DNA of 64,000 bases from Strobilurus pachycystidiatus (Eukaryota > Basidiomycota > Agaricomycetes > Agaricales > Physalacriaceae), in contig JAHLMK010000013.1 in NCBI GenBank assembly GCA_019915135.1, positions 744,001 through 808,000 on the forward strand. Reading direction: 5' to 3'. Below the pieces are notes generated by a model. The model was not told the origin of the DNA. It ran no database searches and was given only the letters and a program-made list of their open reading frames with translations. The translations under genes and the position numbers were made by a program. Positions within the stretch are counted from its first letter, which is position 1. Every line of letters starts with the position of its first letter. This document shows, in pieces, positions 43,200 through 54,262 of this stretch.

Positions 43200-46043
43200 A
43201 CCATGAAGGGCGCGATGGCTTTCATACGTTTGCAAAGCTCTGTGCGCATCTTTCCCTGCCCCTTTCACCATTGGGACTTCCAGGTCGACTCAATTTCCCG
43301 CACTGAAAAGCCCCCGTTCATCCCTCCTCGTATTCGCGCCAGATGTCGGAGAGAGAGAGATTAACATTATTCGGGGGGAAATAGAAGTCGTAGAGGGGGA
43401 TCCACTCTTTTCCGGCCTCACTCCATGTGAAATCGTGTTTTTGCAGTCGAGATGGCGAGTATAAAGCTGGTCCAATTGTGACGCACGGATACAAGAGTCT
43501 GAAGAGAGTGGAAAGCCGTGTGGTTACTATTGGAGCGTCGCTGATGGGAGCGGTGTTAGGAGTATCGACAGCGGGATGAGCAGTAGAGGGGGGAGTTGCA
43601 CATTGTGCGGTAGAGGCGACCGGAGTGGTAATATCGGAGTAAGCACGCTGTAATCCAAAAATTAGCCGGAGATGAAATGCAGACTCGAACAAAATCTGAC
43701 CTTCAGACGCTTTGGCTGGTTCTCCGTCGCTTCAGGTGGAGGCTTACGCTTTAGCGCAGGAGATCCCGCCGTCGACAGGATCGACTCGATAAGTGACCCT
43801 TGGTTTGCTACTTGTTCGCGAAGGCGTCGTGTCTCCGTGTTGCGCCCAGGATGGAATGGAACATTGTTGCCATCTCCTTGGGCAGGCTTTTCAACTGAAG
43901 CTGAGATGAGATCGCAGCGTCTTCGAGAATCCTCTTAGACTGAAGTGCAAAGGAACGGAAGAGGGCACTGTCGAACGGGTCCTAAGTCCAGAGCGGACAT
44001 TTGGGATACTTAGTCGTAGCCGGTGGTCTTCACCGCGAGTTGGACCAAATTGAGCTTTTTGAGCGTTCTTCTTCGATCCATGGAAAGATCAAGCGGCTCA
44101 AAGAGGCAGGGACATCTAAGCAGGGTGGTCAGAACTCAAGTGAGGAAAATCGGGGAAGTGTTCATACCAAGGTCACCACGAAGAAGGCTATATGAGTTCT
44201 GAGCACGACCGTTCCAGCCTGCCATGGCAAGCATAGCATCAACGGGCAGTCCCTTCATAAAACGAGGTGCCGCGCCAGCTCGCATCGTTGTCCATTCGCC
44301 AAGTTTTGTTGTCCCTTCGTGCGATGCGCCTCCTGCGGTCGCCATCTCCCCAAAGTAATGGCGTCCAGCATGTGTGATTTTTCTTACAGTCGACACCGAC
44401 TTCCTCATGGATAACTTTGAGTCGAGCATATTGATCTACCACGACCACGATTAGTGTCAGCCATAGTGCAAAAGCCAGGACAGGACTTACTCTCATACGA
44501 CATCGGTTCTGTATCCCCTTTGCCCCTGGAAACAGGACGAGCTTGTGCCACGGGCGACTTCCGAATGCTCCAGACTCGGGTTGGACCGAAAAGTCCGGGG
44601 CAGGACGTTCCGTGATGTGAAAGTGTCCGAAGAGGTAGAAGCCAAGTCCGCCAAAGAAGCAGACCTCTGGAATACGGTTACGCAGGCCGCCGCGTCGCTC
44701 CGTTAATCCCGTGCCATTGGTTTTTCCTTGGTTGGCGATAGCGACTAAAGTCTGTATTAGGCCGTTCAGCAGTAGCAATATGCCGTATCAAAGGAAATAT
44801 ACTTACAGGAGCAAAAGAATCGTATCCGATATCAATGAGCTTGGTCTGAACGAGTGCCAGATCGGAAAGCTGTATTTTCCGTGCGCTGTCGCCCCCAAGG
44901 CCGTCTGTGCACACAACAGAATCATACATCGATCACGAAGTGCAGCCGCCAACTTTCGTGCTGGAACCCGGTGAGTGTGCTTTGCTCGATCGTCTGGGAA
45001 TGCAAATATCGGGCGCATCAAAACATCCATGAGCTCTTGCTCGGTGTACGTATCTGTGGGTTGAGTGAGTACAGTTTCGAGGTATGAAGCGGTCCGTGTA
45101 CCCTGAGCTGTTCCGAGAGCTTTGGCCTCATGCGCATCGTCAACGCGTTGCGGACGTTCCGCTTTTGCCTGCTTCTCAAACATCGTGATTCGAGGATCTG
45201 AGCGTAGTGGCACCTTTGCCTCCGGGCAATTGTAATACTCCGGCCGATGGAGATTTTCCTTGCGATAGTTTTCGAGAGCATTGATGTCGAGTTCGATGAC
45301 CTTATCGCTGACAAGCGTATCGTTGAATCGGTGCCCGTGAATCCCTGCTTCTAAGAGAACGTCAGCGCTCCATCAATCCCTCAGATGAATCAACTTCAAA
45401 TTACCTTCTTTCGCCGACTTTCGTATTCAAGCCAAGTGGCAATGCGAGCAACAGTGATAGGCTCAGCCTCAAGAAGCGGCTGATGATCCCTGAGACACTC
45501 TTCTCGATACTTTGTCCAAAATGTGAAGTAGTTCTTGACCGTACGCTCATAGTTCGTGTTGGTCCCTTTTCCCTGTCGCAGCGCCTTGACAATATTGAGG
45601 CGATGTTGATGCGTCCGAGCTTCCAGGGCGTCATGCGCGTTGACTGTGGTTGGTGATACAGAGGGGGCTGGTATGGAGGTGTCAACAGGAGACGAGGGGG
45701 TGGGGACGTTAGCGGGAGCATTATTTGTGGGCACCAACTGGGAGATGGCCGTATCAGAGGATGGGTGGATGGCTGTAAGCGTGTACAGCTCCGTTTCGGT
45801 GGTACCGAAAGCATGCAGTTCGATGGGTATAGACGAGGTGGTGGAGGACTGGACAGATATGTCGGCAGTGGGATGCAATTGCCAATCCGAGGCCGGAATC
45901 GACGCCATCTGTTCCAACTTGATTGTCTTCGAGAGAGTGGGCGGGTTGTCGGGGCTAATGGGTTGTGGACGATGAAAGTGTGCTGGGGAAGCGTTGTTTT
46001 TAGAGTTGAATCGAATGGCTGAGGGTGAATTTGACGACTGCAC
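43200..46043 (-). pseudogene. Crypton-like Ndc10/GCR1-type tyrosine recombinase
   Basis: Read leftwards: a Ser/Thr/Pro-rich tail, then the N-terminal helical domain (45400-45600; NYERTVKNYFTFWTKYREEC, ITVARIATWLEYESRRKK). After an intron comes a second block (45020-45360; YRKENLHRPEYYNCPEAKVP, VDDAHEAKALGT). The catalytic part follows in shifted frames (GDSARKIQLSDLALVQ; GFYLFGHFHITERPAPDF; RPWHKLVLFPGAKG; VRKITHAGRHYFGEMA; KLGEWT; FMKGLPVDAMLAMAGWNG; QNSYSLLRGDL). THAGRHY and the later Tyr match the HxxR...Y part of tyrosine recombinases. The C-terminus is a GCR1-type DNA-binding block (SLSDIWREYEEG, MNGGFSVREIESTWKSQW) broken by two stops, and the recombinase part by at least one frameshift. 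An inactive copy. Confidence 0.75.
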
Positions 46044-46583
46044 AGTCGAGCGCGCGTGCGTGCTGGGCCATTGTTCAGTGTGGACTGACCAAAATGAACG
46101 TCAGAAATAGTGGACAATGCAGAGACAATGGGCACGCACCATCTGGACAAATTCCGAAGACAAATCCTGTTGGATAAGACCAGTCTTACTATCCGGTGAA
46201 GGCTTGGTACTGCTCAAAGTCCCGCAATGCGAATGAGATATCGAGATTGAACGAAAGAGTTGAGAGGGTACAAGATAGCAGTGAGAGAAAGAAGGCCGCT
46301 TGCGCCGCCGCAAAGAACGGCTCAGAGCCGTCGCGATTGACGGGGTCCACACGGACATGACGGTGCTAACGATCGAGGCGACAAGGCATGCATATTGCCG
46401 GGCTTGCCGCGACTCGATTGCCCTAATCGGAATCACAATGGCAAACCGCGCACAATGAACTGGATTCGTTACCACCTGCAGGGGAAATGTTACCACCGCC
46501 GTTACGACCGCAGAAAGAATAGTCAACTGGACGAGACATGGCGGTGAAGTTATGGATACGAAGGACCGATGATAATGCCTATA
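46044..46583. other. Upstream region of the recombinase pseudogene
   Basis: This stretch between the recombinase 5' end and the inverted-repeat element shows no gene. A minus frame at 46101-46685 is open but low in complexity and runs into the element, so I treat it as chance. It may contain the old promoter of the recombinase. Confidence 0.35.
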
Positions 46584-46922
46584 AGAGGTTGGACGGGAAA
46601 TGCGGACAAAATTTTGACTTTGGGACCCAAATGTCGGCCCAGAATGCGGACAAATGGGACTCCGAGAGCCCGAGGTCAGACGCAAAATGCGGACATGCTC
46701 TGTTGCCCCAAGGGTGAGTGAGACTCCGGCATACCGTTTTCGTCAAACAATGGGCGGGACCTCGTGGTGGCGCCGCAGCGCGGGCAAAAATCTGTCCAAA
46801 TCGGGAAGTTTTGCGCTTGACAGGGTCATGTTAGCCCAGAATGCGGACAGATCTGGCGGCGTAGCCGCCGAAAAAAATGCGGACAAATTCTGCTCAAAGG
46901 CAAAATTTCCCGTCTAACCTCT
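46584..46922. mobile_element. MITE-like element with inverted ends and an internal motif array
   Basis: The left end AGAGGTTGGACGGGAAAT (46584-46601) and the right end ATTTCCCGTCTAACCTCT (46905-46922) are inverted repeats with 17 of 18 matches. Inside the 339 bases the 10-base motif AATGCGGACA occurs five times in the same orientation, at 46599, 46643, 46686, 46840 and 46876; two of these extend to CCCAGAATGCGGACA. There is no reading frame of note. I could not identify a clear target-site duplication. Short size, inverted ends and no coding capacity fit a non-autonomous DNA transposon, and subterminal motif arrays are typical transposase binding sites. Confidence 0.7.
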
Positions 46923-47572
46923 CAATGGTATTATCACCGGTCCTATGTACCACCTAACTTGTCATACGAGCGTCGATCAGTCTGTGCCAGTCAAAATCTG
47001 GCCCGACGACTCCCCTCGACACAGTTTCAGCCAAAGGGTGTTGATATCCATTGCTGGAACGAAGTTCTTCAGGACGAAATGCAACGAAGAGATACTTCCC
47101 TTCCGCATGGTGCACGATCAATAGCAGTTTTAAGGACGTCCCGACGAAAGGGTTGTCATTCCGAATTCGTGCGGATATCGAGGCAGGACCGTGACACTAT
47201 ACAGAGTTGCCGCTCCAGTGCCGACCACTGGCACGCGCTCGACACGCGCTCCAGGCACGGAGCTCAAATTTGCTCAGGGTTCAAATTTCAAAGGTTGCAG
47301 AGTCCAGGCAGAGTCCAAACTCTCCTGTTATCGTCCATCGCCCCCCTTCCCTTCCATCTTCCGTTGGTGTCGTAGCCTATGTATCTCCGTGCTCTTGAAA
47401 GGTGCTTAACATTTCGCTAATGGCTCCTTGTCCGTCTGATTGAGTCTGAATAGGTTGATTCTACTGTCTCACCATCTCGAGATCCTCATATGGACTCTCA
47501 TGGTGGCCCGGGCGACGTGGCTAATTTGCCTCTTGTTGATCAGGTCATGACCGTCACAAGAAGTAGTCCAAT
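46923..47572. other. Intergenic gap
   Basis: This stretch holds short local repeats (GAGTCCAGGCAGAGTCC near 47300, CAAATTT pairs near 47270-47300) and the presumed promoter of the F-box gene. No separate gene seen. Confidence 0.35.
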
Positions 47573-49996
47573 TTGGCTCATCCGTCGTTCAGATTGAAGA
47601 GGAGTATAGCCAGTTTTGTACCGTTGCACTCGCATATCGTTCTGCTGAGTGCGGAGGTAGAATGGTCGCTCTGGACTTCGCGTGATGCATTTCACTCAGT
47701 TTCGTACGGCGCCATCAATCTCGTGATAATGCAGTGTGCTGGAAAACCTCAATTCTGGCTCTGCGGAGTTCGGAATGGAGACATTGTACATCAGCACGAC
47801 ATTCAGAAAGATCGTCTGGTTGAGCACTGGGATCCTGGTAACCTCATCTTCATGTGGAATCGACCATATGCCGAAGACGACAGTGGGCTACTCATCAACT
47901 GGATATATCAATTTCAATGTCTGGCGGACTTCCAGGCCTTTCTGGAGACCTTCGCTAGCGTCGCTGGCCGGAGTATTCGCCACAGGTCTTGGATGGTGAG
48001 AATCCTCTTAATCGTCATACATACATCCTCAAAAATCCGATGATAGCCTTCTGGGCGAGATTGTGATTTTGACTGTTTGCCACCGGCCCTCAAGGAGCGA
48101 CGTCTTATTTATAAACATCGTAATTGGGCGTACCCCAATCAAAACCTCTTTGGTTTGGTGGACTCCGTCAGCGACCACGACACTACGTCCGACATTCTAT
48201 CTCTGATCTTTGGGTATCTCAAAGATAACCGTCCTCCCACGACTCTCCATCTCCAGCACTTCCACTGGGTGAGCTCAAGGATTCTCCCTCCCCACCTTCA
48301 CCGCGATGGTTACCGCTCCTCTCCAACTCCCGCCCGTCATCTCAGCCACTTCATCCTTGACGCAATAAATTTCATTCGCCATCCCATGCGCGCACTTCCT
48401 GAAGATATCCTCGTCCAGATATTTGAGTGGTGCTCAGTGGACACATTCCCAGACACACAGGGCGTCAGCTCTCTTTGTCTCGAGGACATACCCTGGGTCT
48501 TCACCTATGTGTGCCGTCGCTGGCGAGATATCTCGCTTTCCATGCCCGCACTCTGGTCTACCATCGCTCTATCTTTGGAGGATGATGACATTTCATGGGA
48601 GCGCCCGGGGCCACTAGAGCTTCTCAGGCTCTGTCTTACGCGTTCACAGGCGAGAAGCTTGACAGTGAACTTTGATTACGGTCATCACCCTGGCACGTTT
48701 TATGGCTGGATCGTACAAGCCGATATCACACGAACTCTCAATCAGAGTACACGCCGTTGGCGTCGGCTCGCCATTGACGAAGTTCCTTTGGTCGATTTAG
48801 CACACTTCTACCATCGGGCGCATTTTGACAGCCTAGAACATCTGGTGTGGACATTCCCCGAATCTGACGATCAGGGCTTTTGGCCTCTTGATCCGTCGAA
48901 AGAACTCAGCATTTTCACTCATACGCCCCAGTTGAAGAGGATCGACACTTTTCAGGATGCAGGTGTAATCCAATCATGGCCATTCTCTCACATCCATGAA
49001 TTCCACTCCGACGGTTACCACATTCCCACCCTTCTATCAAGGTTGCGCCACATGCCTCTTCTACGCACACTGTCTTTGACATTCGAATCCTCCACTGTAG
49101 CTGTGGAGGAGCTTCCCATTGTTAATCTGTTCCTTCTCGCTCATCTTTCCCTGCATATCTCGTGGCAGGAGGATCCCAGGGCCATTTCGAACTTGATGGC
49201 TCTGCTACATATACCCGACCTTTGCAATCTATCTTTGCATCTTTTCTCCATCGCAGATCGTCGGTCACGATACTCCGTATTCCCTGATATCAACCACTTA
49301 CCGCCCGTCCTTCCTTTCAATGCTCCTCTCCCTCTCAGTCTAACCGCATTAGACATCCAACTCGGTCTTCTGCATCCCTACACGACAAATTGCTTGATTC
49401 TGTTCCTCAAAGAAACACCCATGATTCAAAAGCTTACTCTTCGTCACATTCTATTCAGCTCGGCTTTCGTCAGATTTCTCACCTACGGTCCAGAGGATCA
49501 CCATCTCACCCGACTGCTCTTTCTGAATGTCCAGAATGTTACACTGCGCTTGAGACCCAGCTCTACTGGGGCTAGGGATCTTCCAGAGGAAATTGACAAT
49601 GTCGGGGGCCGCAGTAGTGGCAATGGCAGTGATGACAGTCATGACAGCGGCGGGGAGGATCATAACCAACATAGCGACGGGGGTGGCGGAAGTCTAGGTA
49701 GCGGCAGGGATAACGGAGAGAACGACAGAAAGAACCATAACAACACTGTCGACGGCCTTCCGGGTGCGAATGAGCTTTTCGCATTTCTGAAATCGCGGGT
49801 AGTCCAACCGTCAGAAACGGCGACGGGGATGTCATGCTCTGTCCTACAGGAGCTAAGGGTGTGCAAAGCCTGTTGGTCATCTGAAGGCCTATGGGCTGCT
49901 GGAGAGGACTTGGACGGTATTGGAGGTGAACTTGAACTTCTACGCCAACTTGTGATATTCGGCAGTGAGCATTGTGGGTATCATAACCGTACTTAG
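47573..49996 (+). CDS. F-box protein with Gly/Asp/Asn-rich insert; possible PH-like N-terminal part
   Basis: The main exon 48047-49996 is open for about 650 codons. It contains an F-box (MRALPEDILVQIFEWCSVDT, then WVFTYVCRRWRDISLSMPALW), which would recruit the SKP1-CUL1 ligase. Leucine-rich strands follow (LVWTFPESDD, LTALDIQLGLLHP, LTRLLFLNVQNVTLRL), then a low-complexity insert (GGEDHNQHSDGGGGSLGSG, 49620-49740) and a C-terminal block. Upstream, 47573-47995 joins in frame through a 51-base intron (GTGAGA..GATAG) and reads FWLCGVRNGDIVHQHDI, LIFMWNRPYAEDDSG and FQCLADFQAFLETFA, which resembles a PH-like fold of the VID27 type. That fusion is an inference, because the gene start is unresolved. 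The F-box part is solid. Confidence 0.75.
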
Positions 49997-50087
49997 GATG
50001 TAGTGTGTAGTACACATTACGTTGGGTTCAAACTTACGGTTCTGTCGGAGATCACAGCTCACTAAACGTCGTCGCTTGAAGGGAAAC

Positions 50088-50170
50088 GCTGTTCGTTCCG
50101 ATAAGATGCTGTTCGTTCCGATAAGATGCTGTTTGTTCTGATAATATAATGCTGTTCGTTCCGATAAGAT
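50088..50170. repeat. 20-base tandem repeat array
   Basis: The unit GCTGTTCGTTCCGATAAGAT occurs perfectly at 50088-50107, 50108-50127 and 50151-50170, with one expanded and diverged unit at 50128-50150. The array lies about 125 bases upstream of the retroelement start. Confidence 0.9.
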
Positions 50171-50294
50171 GTGTTCGACGTTCGTGCCGGGTTCATGCGT
50201 TCGAATAAGATCAAATACGGCGCTATAAGATCGGTCCAACAGGGTTCAACGCAGACGGCTTGTCCAGCCACCCCACATCCACCCTTCTGCCCTC

Positions 50295-52111
50295 GTGTTA
50301 TGGATCTCTAGCCTTCATTTGGTGCTGAGCCATTCGAAGACAGTGGTACACAGGGCTACACGATGCCCAGTCCATGCCTCTCAACACGTCTCAACGACGC
50401 AACCACGCGCACAAGTCTCTTATCCGCCAGCCGAGTATGCATCAGAAGCAAACAGTATTGATGAACAGGATCCCAGTACGCGTCAATTCACAGAAGCATC
50501 TGCCTCTCGGAACGATCAGAACAGATCAGAAGCAGGGCAAAGATCTTACCCCGCAGACTATTCTGATCCATCAGGAAGTAAAGGACCCGGAGGAGGCGGA
50601 AATGGACCGCCTAATCGACCATCAGACGGATCTGGATGGCCATCACGACAACCCGGAGGCGGTCCTCCTGGTGGATGTGGCGGAGGAAACCATGGAGGCC
50701 CTGGCGGAAGTGGCGGTGGAAACCCAGGCGGCGGTGGCGGCGGAAATCCAGGCGGGAACCCGGGAGGGAATCCTGGAGGTGGTTCCGGAAATGGACCACC
50801 TAATAACCGGCGATCTAGAGAACCACACTTTGATATGAAGTTGAAGATGAGTGACGTTGAACCTTGGGATGGCAACACTGACCTAATAATACACTGGCTA
50901 CGAAAGATGGACGACATCGCGGACATGAGTGACCGGACGAAGATTCAACTTGCGAAAATCGTTCCTCACCGATTGAGTCATTGACAGGTGCTGCTGGAAG
51001 TTGGTACTGGTCAATGGCGCATGAACATCGTAAGACGGTGGAAGTTAATTGGAAGACATTACGGCGCGAGATCACAGGCTATTTCCTGACCAAAGAATGG
51101 TGGGAACGCCTTTGTAAACGCGCCAGTGACAGTAGATTCCGAGATACGGGTCATGCACGCGAAACACCTAGTCAGTACTTTATCCGGAAAGCGGACCTTC
51201 TTACCATGGCTTACAACTTCGACGACTCTGAAATGATTCCAGAGGCGATGAGCGGTGCTCCAAGTCAATGGAATATGATCTTGACTACTCACCTATATGT
51301 CAGACTTGTGGATCTTCAACGCGCCATACACTTTCACGAAGACGCACTAATCGAATGCCTACCACATCACTACGAAGAACAGATCAAGGAAACGGAACGC
51401 ACCGTACGCGTACACTTAGTAGGAGCGTCGACAAAGCTCCCGCCACCAGCGTTCCCAAAGGATGATTCGAATATCACCACTAAAGGTCTGACTCCAAAGG
51501 CGAAAGGTGCCAGGCCATGTCGACACTGTGGCAGTGCTTTACATTGGGATTGTGAGTGTAGATACGCGAAGAAAGCATTCCGAACAGCACGTACCCGTCT
51601 AGCACAGACTGACGGCGATCTACAAGAAGCATTGGACGAATATAATGACCTTTTTTGTGAGGTTCTTGACCAATTGGACACTGTTAGTATGGAATCCGAA
51701 TCCGACATCGAGGAGGATTTTGAGGATGCCTCGCGGTCAACCAGCGGATCACGCAGGGAGTCCGTTGAACGAGTTCCGGGGGGCAACACACTAGACATTC
51801 AGGATCAGCAATCAAGGGAATCAACAGGAGATCCTTCCACGAACTCACAAGCTTGTGCACAACCGGTGCGAACAGTGCGCGCGTGCACGGCCTTCTATCA
51901 GAAGTCCGCACTCAACCGTCGCTCACGAAAGCGGCTAGCAAAGGAGATCAATCGTGTAAGCTATCTGGTGAAGACAAATACCCTTTCTGGCCGACCGCTT
52001 GTGGAGTTACGCAAGATCATAGCGCGTCCATCTGGATGCACGTTCCTTGAGGTAAAGCCACTCAGACAAAGGCTGGTGTCAATGGCATCGGTACCGACAT
52101 CATTAACGTGA
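50295..52111 (+). pseudogene. Gag-like region of the chromovirus, frameshifted
   Basis: The first frame (to 50984) has a Gly-rich tract (about 50585-50800) and the Gag start FDMKLKMSDVEPWDGN. It closes at 50984, and the protein continues in the next frame from 50981 with TGAAGSWYWSMAHEHRKTVE, YFLTKEWWERL and the zinc knuckle CRHCGSALHWDCEC (51519-51560). An acidic stretch (MESESDIEEDFEDASRS) follows. The frame step at about 50975-50985 looks like mutational damage rather than programmed shifting, as no slippery run is visible there. Gag would package the element RNA. Confidence 0.75.
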
Positions 52112-54262
52112 TAATCGACTCTGGATCTGACATTACATTGATATCGGAAAAGACATGGAAAGAATTGACGACTCATCCGAGAGCCAAGCAAGGACAGATG
52201 ATCAATCTGCTGCAAGTGACCGACGTGTCAGTTATCAGCGAGTATACAATCATAGATCTTTTCTTCGAGACCGAGAAAGGTCCAGTCCAAATGAATGTGG
52301 ACGCCTAGTACATAGTGAAAGGAATGAGTTCCTCTTTTATTCTCGGAAACGATTACACTGATCAGTACTCACTATCTATCATTCGTCGCGATTCCAGGAC
52401 GTTCATCAACTTTTCCGATACTGGCAGAGAGATAGAAGTCGAAAACTCACTCGGAAATCCCAGGGTCATGGAGAACGGTCAGTCGTTCTCGGTTCAAGTA
52501 GCAACAGGAACGGCGACTGTAGGAATCGATGTGAGTCAGAGTGCGGCAGAAATGCGTTCGAAAACTCACCGGAAGGCGCAGAATCTCAAGAAGAGAGCAC
52601 GAAACTGGCTCGCTAATGGCGCTGTCAGATGCGCGACTCGTACAGTCATATGACCTGAAATGTGCGTCCGAGTACCGGTAGAAGCTAAGTTCCCTGTCAA
52701 ATCAGATTGTCTGTTTGTAGAACGCTCAGTACAACAAGACTCGAATGAACGTACATTCTGGGGGTCTCCAGACCCGCTCATCACAAAGGAGAACGCGTTC
52801 CTTCACATATCGAACTTTGGAGATCAGGCTGTCGTCATAGCACAAGGACAGAAAGTCGCCACTGCCCATAACCCGCGCAATTGGCTCGATAGATCTCCCG
52901 TAGATGCGAATCAGAAAAAGACAGGAGCAACACGCAAACTTTGTTCGGCACCTCATAGCGGAAGGGCAAAGCGCGGCGATCAATTCAACTTCGCGATCGA
53001 GCCTCATTCAAAGTCAGACGGAAATAACATCGAAGGCTCAGCGTAATGCGACTGAACCTGACGATCCCAGCGCATCCGCGCCCGTAGAAGGAGGACCCAA
53101 GACAGCAAACTTTCCTTCAGATTCCACGTCCTCGCAAGACTTCCTCAACTCAATCAATATTTCGACAGACTTATCCGAAGAGCAACGGGCATCCTTAATT
53201 CAAGTTTTAGGACGAAATGAGACAGCCTTTGGACTCGATGGACGACTAGGCAGCTACGAAGCTCTTGTTAGAATCCAACTGAAGCCAGACGCAAAGCCAG
53301 TGTCTTTACCACCATTCCCAGTCTCTCCAGCTAACCGTGAAGTAATTGACAAACAGATGGATTCATGGATACAGCTCGGTGTAATTGAGCCGTCTACTAG
53401 TCCGTGGGCGGCACCTACATTCATTGTGTACAGGAATGGTAAGCCTCGGATGGTTGTAGATTATCGAAAACTAAATTCTATGGTCACAGCTGACGAATTT
53501 CCTCTGCCTAGGCAGGACGATATCACACAAGCCTTGAGCGGAGCACAGTGGCTCACGACACTAGACGCTCTCTCGGGGTTCACACAGCTTACCATGCACG
53601 AGGATTCCAGAGATCCTCTCTCGTTCAGATCTCATCGAGGTCCTTGGCGGTTCATTCGTATGCCATTCGGATACCGTAATGGACTTAGTGTGTTCAAAAG
53701 AGTCATGCAGACGGTGCTCGCACCCTTCCTTTGATACTTCGCACTTGTCTACATCGATGATATAGTCATATTCTCTCTTACCTTCGAGGATCATCTGAAG
53801 CATATAGAACCCTTCATTGAGGGAGGAACTGTGTTAGCCATAACGGATCACGCTGCATTGACTTGGAGTCGTACCTTTCAGAACGTCAATCGACGGTTGT
53901 TGGCATGGGGCACGGTCTTCGCGGCCTTTCCTAACCTCCAAATTGTCCATCGAGCCGGACGTGTACACTCCAACGTAGATCCCATCTCACGATTACGGCG
54001 GCGACTGCCTCCCGAACTAGGACCCAAGTCAGACACAGTAGTATCGGCAGATTTAACGAGAAAATCCGAATATGCCTTGAGAAATATGTACAATGAACTC
54101 GGAGAACACTTTGAAGAAAAACTTCTTACTGTGGCTACGAAGTTCGTCGTTGCAAATGAAGTCGGCATGGAACCAGTAGTCCAGTGTTTGACTCGCGACG
54201 AGGTGGGTTTGGCCGGTTCAGGAGCGTTAATCTGTTGCAAGACTTTCAACATTCAAATGTGA
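52080..54262 (+). pseudogene. Protease, reverse transcriptase and RNase H remnants
   Basis: Aspartic protease active site IIDSGSDITLIS (52113-52150) and FILGNDY (52335) come first, interrupted by a stop at 52306. Reverse transcriptase follows (53160-53790): ANREVIDKQMDSWIQLGVIE, PRMVVDYRKLN, TTLDALSGFTQL, FIRMPFGYRNG, then a stop and LVYIDDIVIF, the catalytic box. Directly after FSLTFEDHLKHI the sequence jumps to GGTVLAITDHAALTW, the end of RNase H, so several hundred bases (thumb and most of RNase H) are deleted. The last block (RRAGRVHSNVDPISRL-type, 53950) precedes the integrase. Confidence 0.8.

Noticed and set aside
45401..46150. 249-codon minus frame over the recombinase 5' end
   Set aside because: It overlaps the frame that contains the recognisable recombinase N-terminus and is rich in Arg, Ser and Pro, as expected for a shadow frame.
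46101..46685. 194-codon minus frame next to the recombinase
   Set aside because: It runs into the inverted-repeat element, has no motif and lacks coding texture.
50088..50170. 20-base array as a CRISPR
   Set aside because: Units are directly adjacent without spacers, and the genome is eukaryotic.
50558..50926. Pro-rich minus-strand reading frame
   Set aside because: It is the reverse-strand shadow of the Gly-rich Gag tract.
50975..50990. Programmed frameshift between the two gag frames
   Set aside because: No slippery heptamer is seen at the junction, and other parts of the element carry plain inactivating frame changes.
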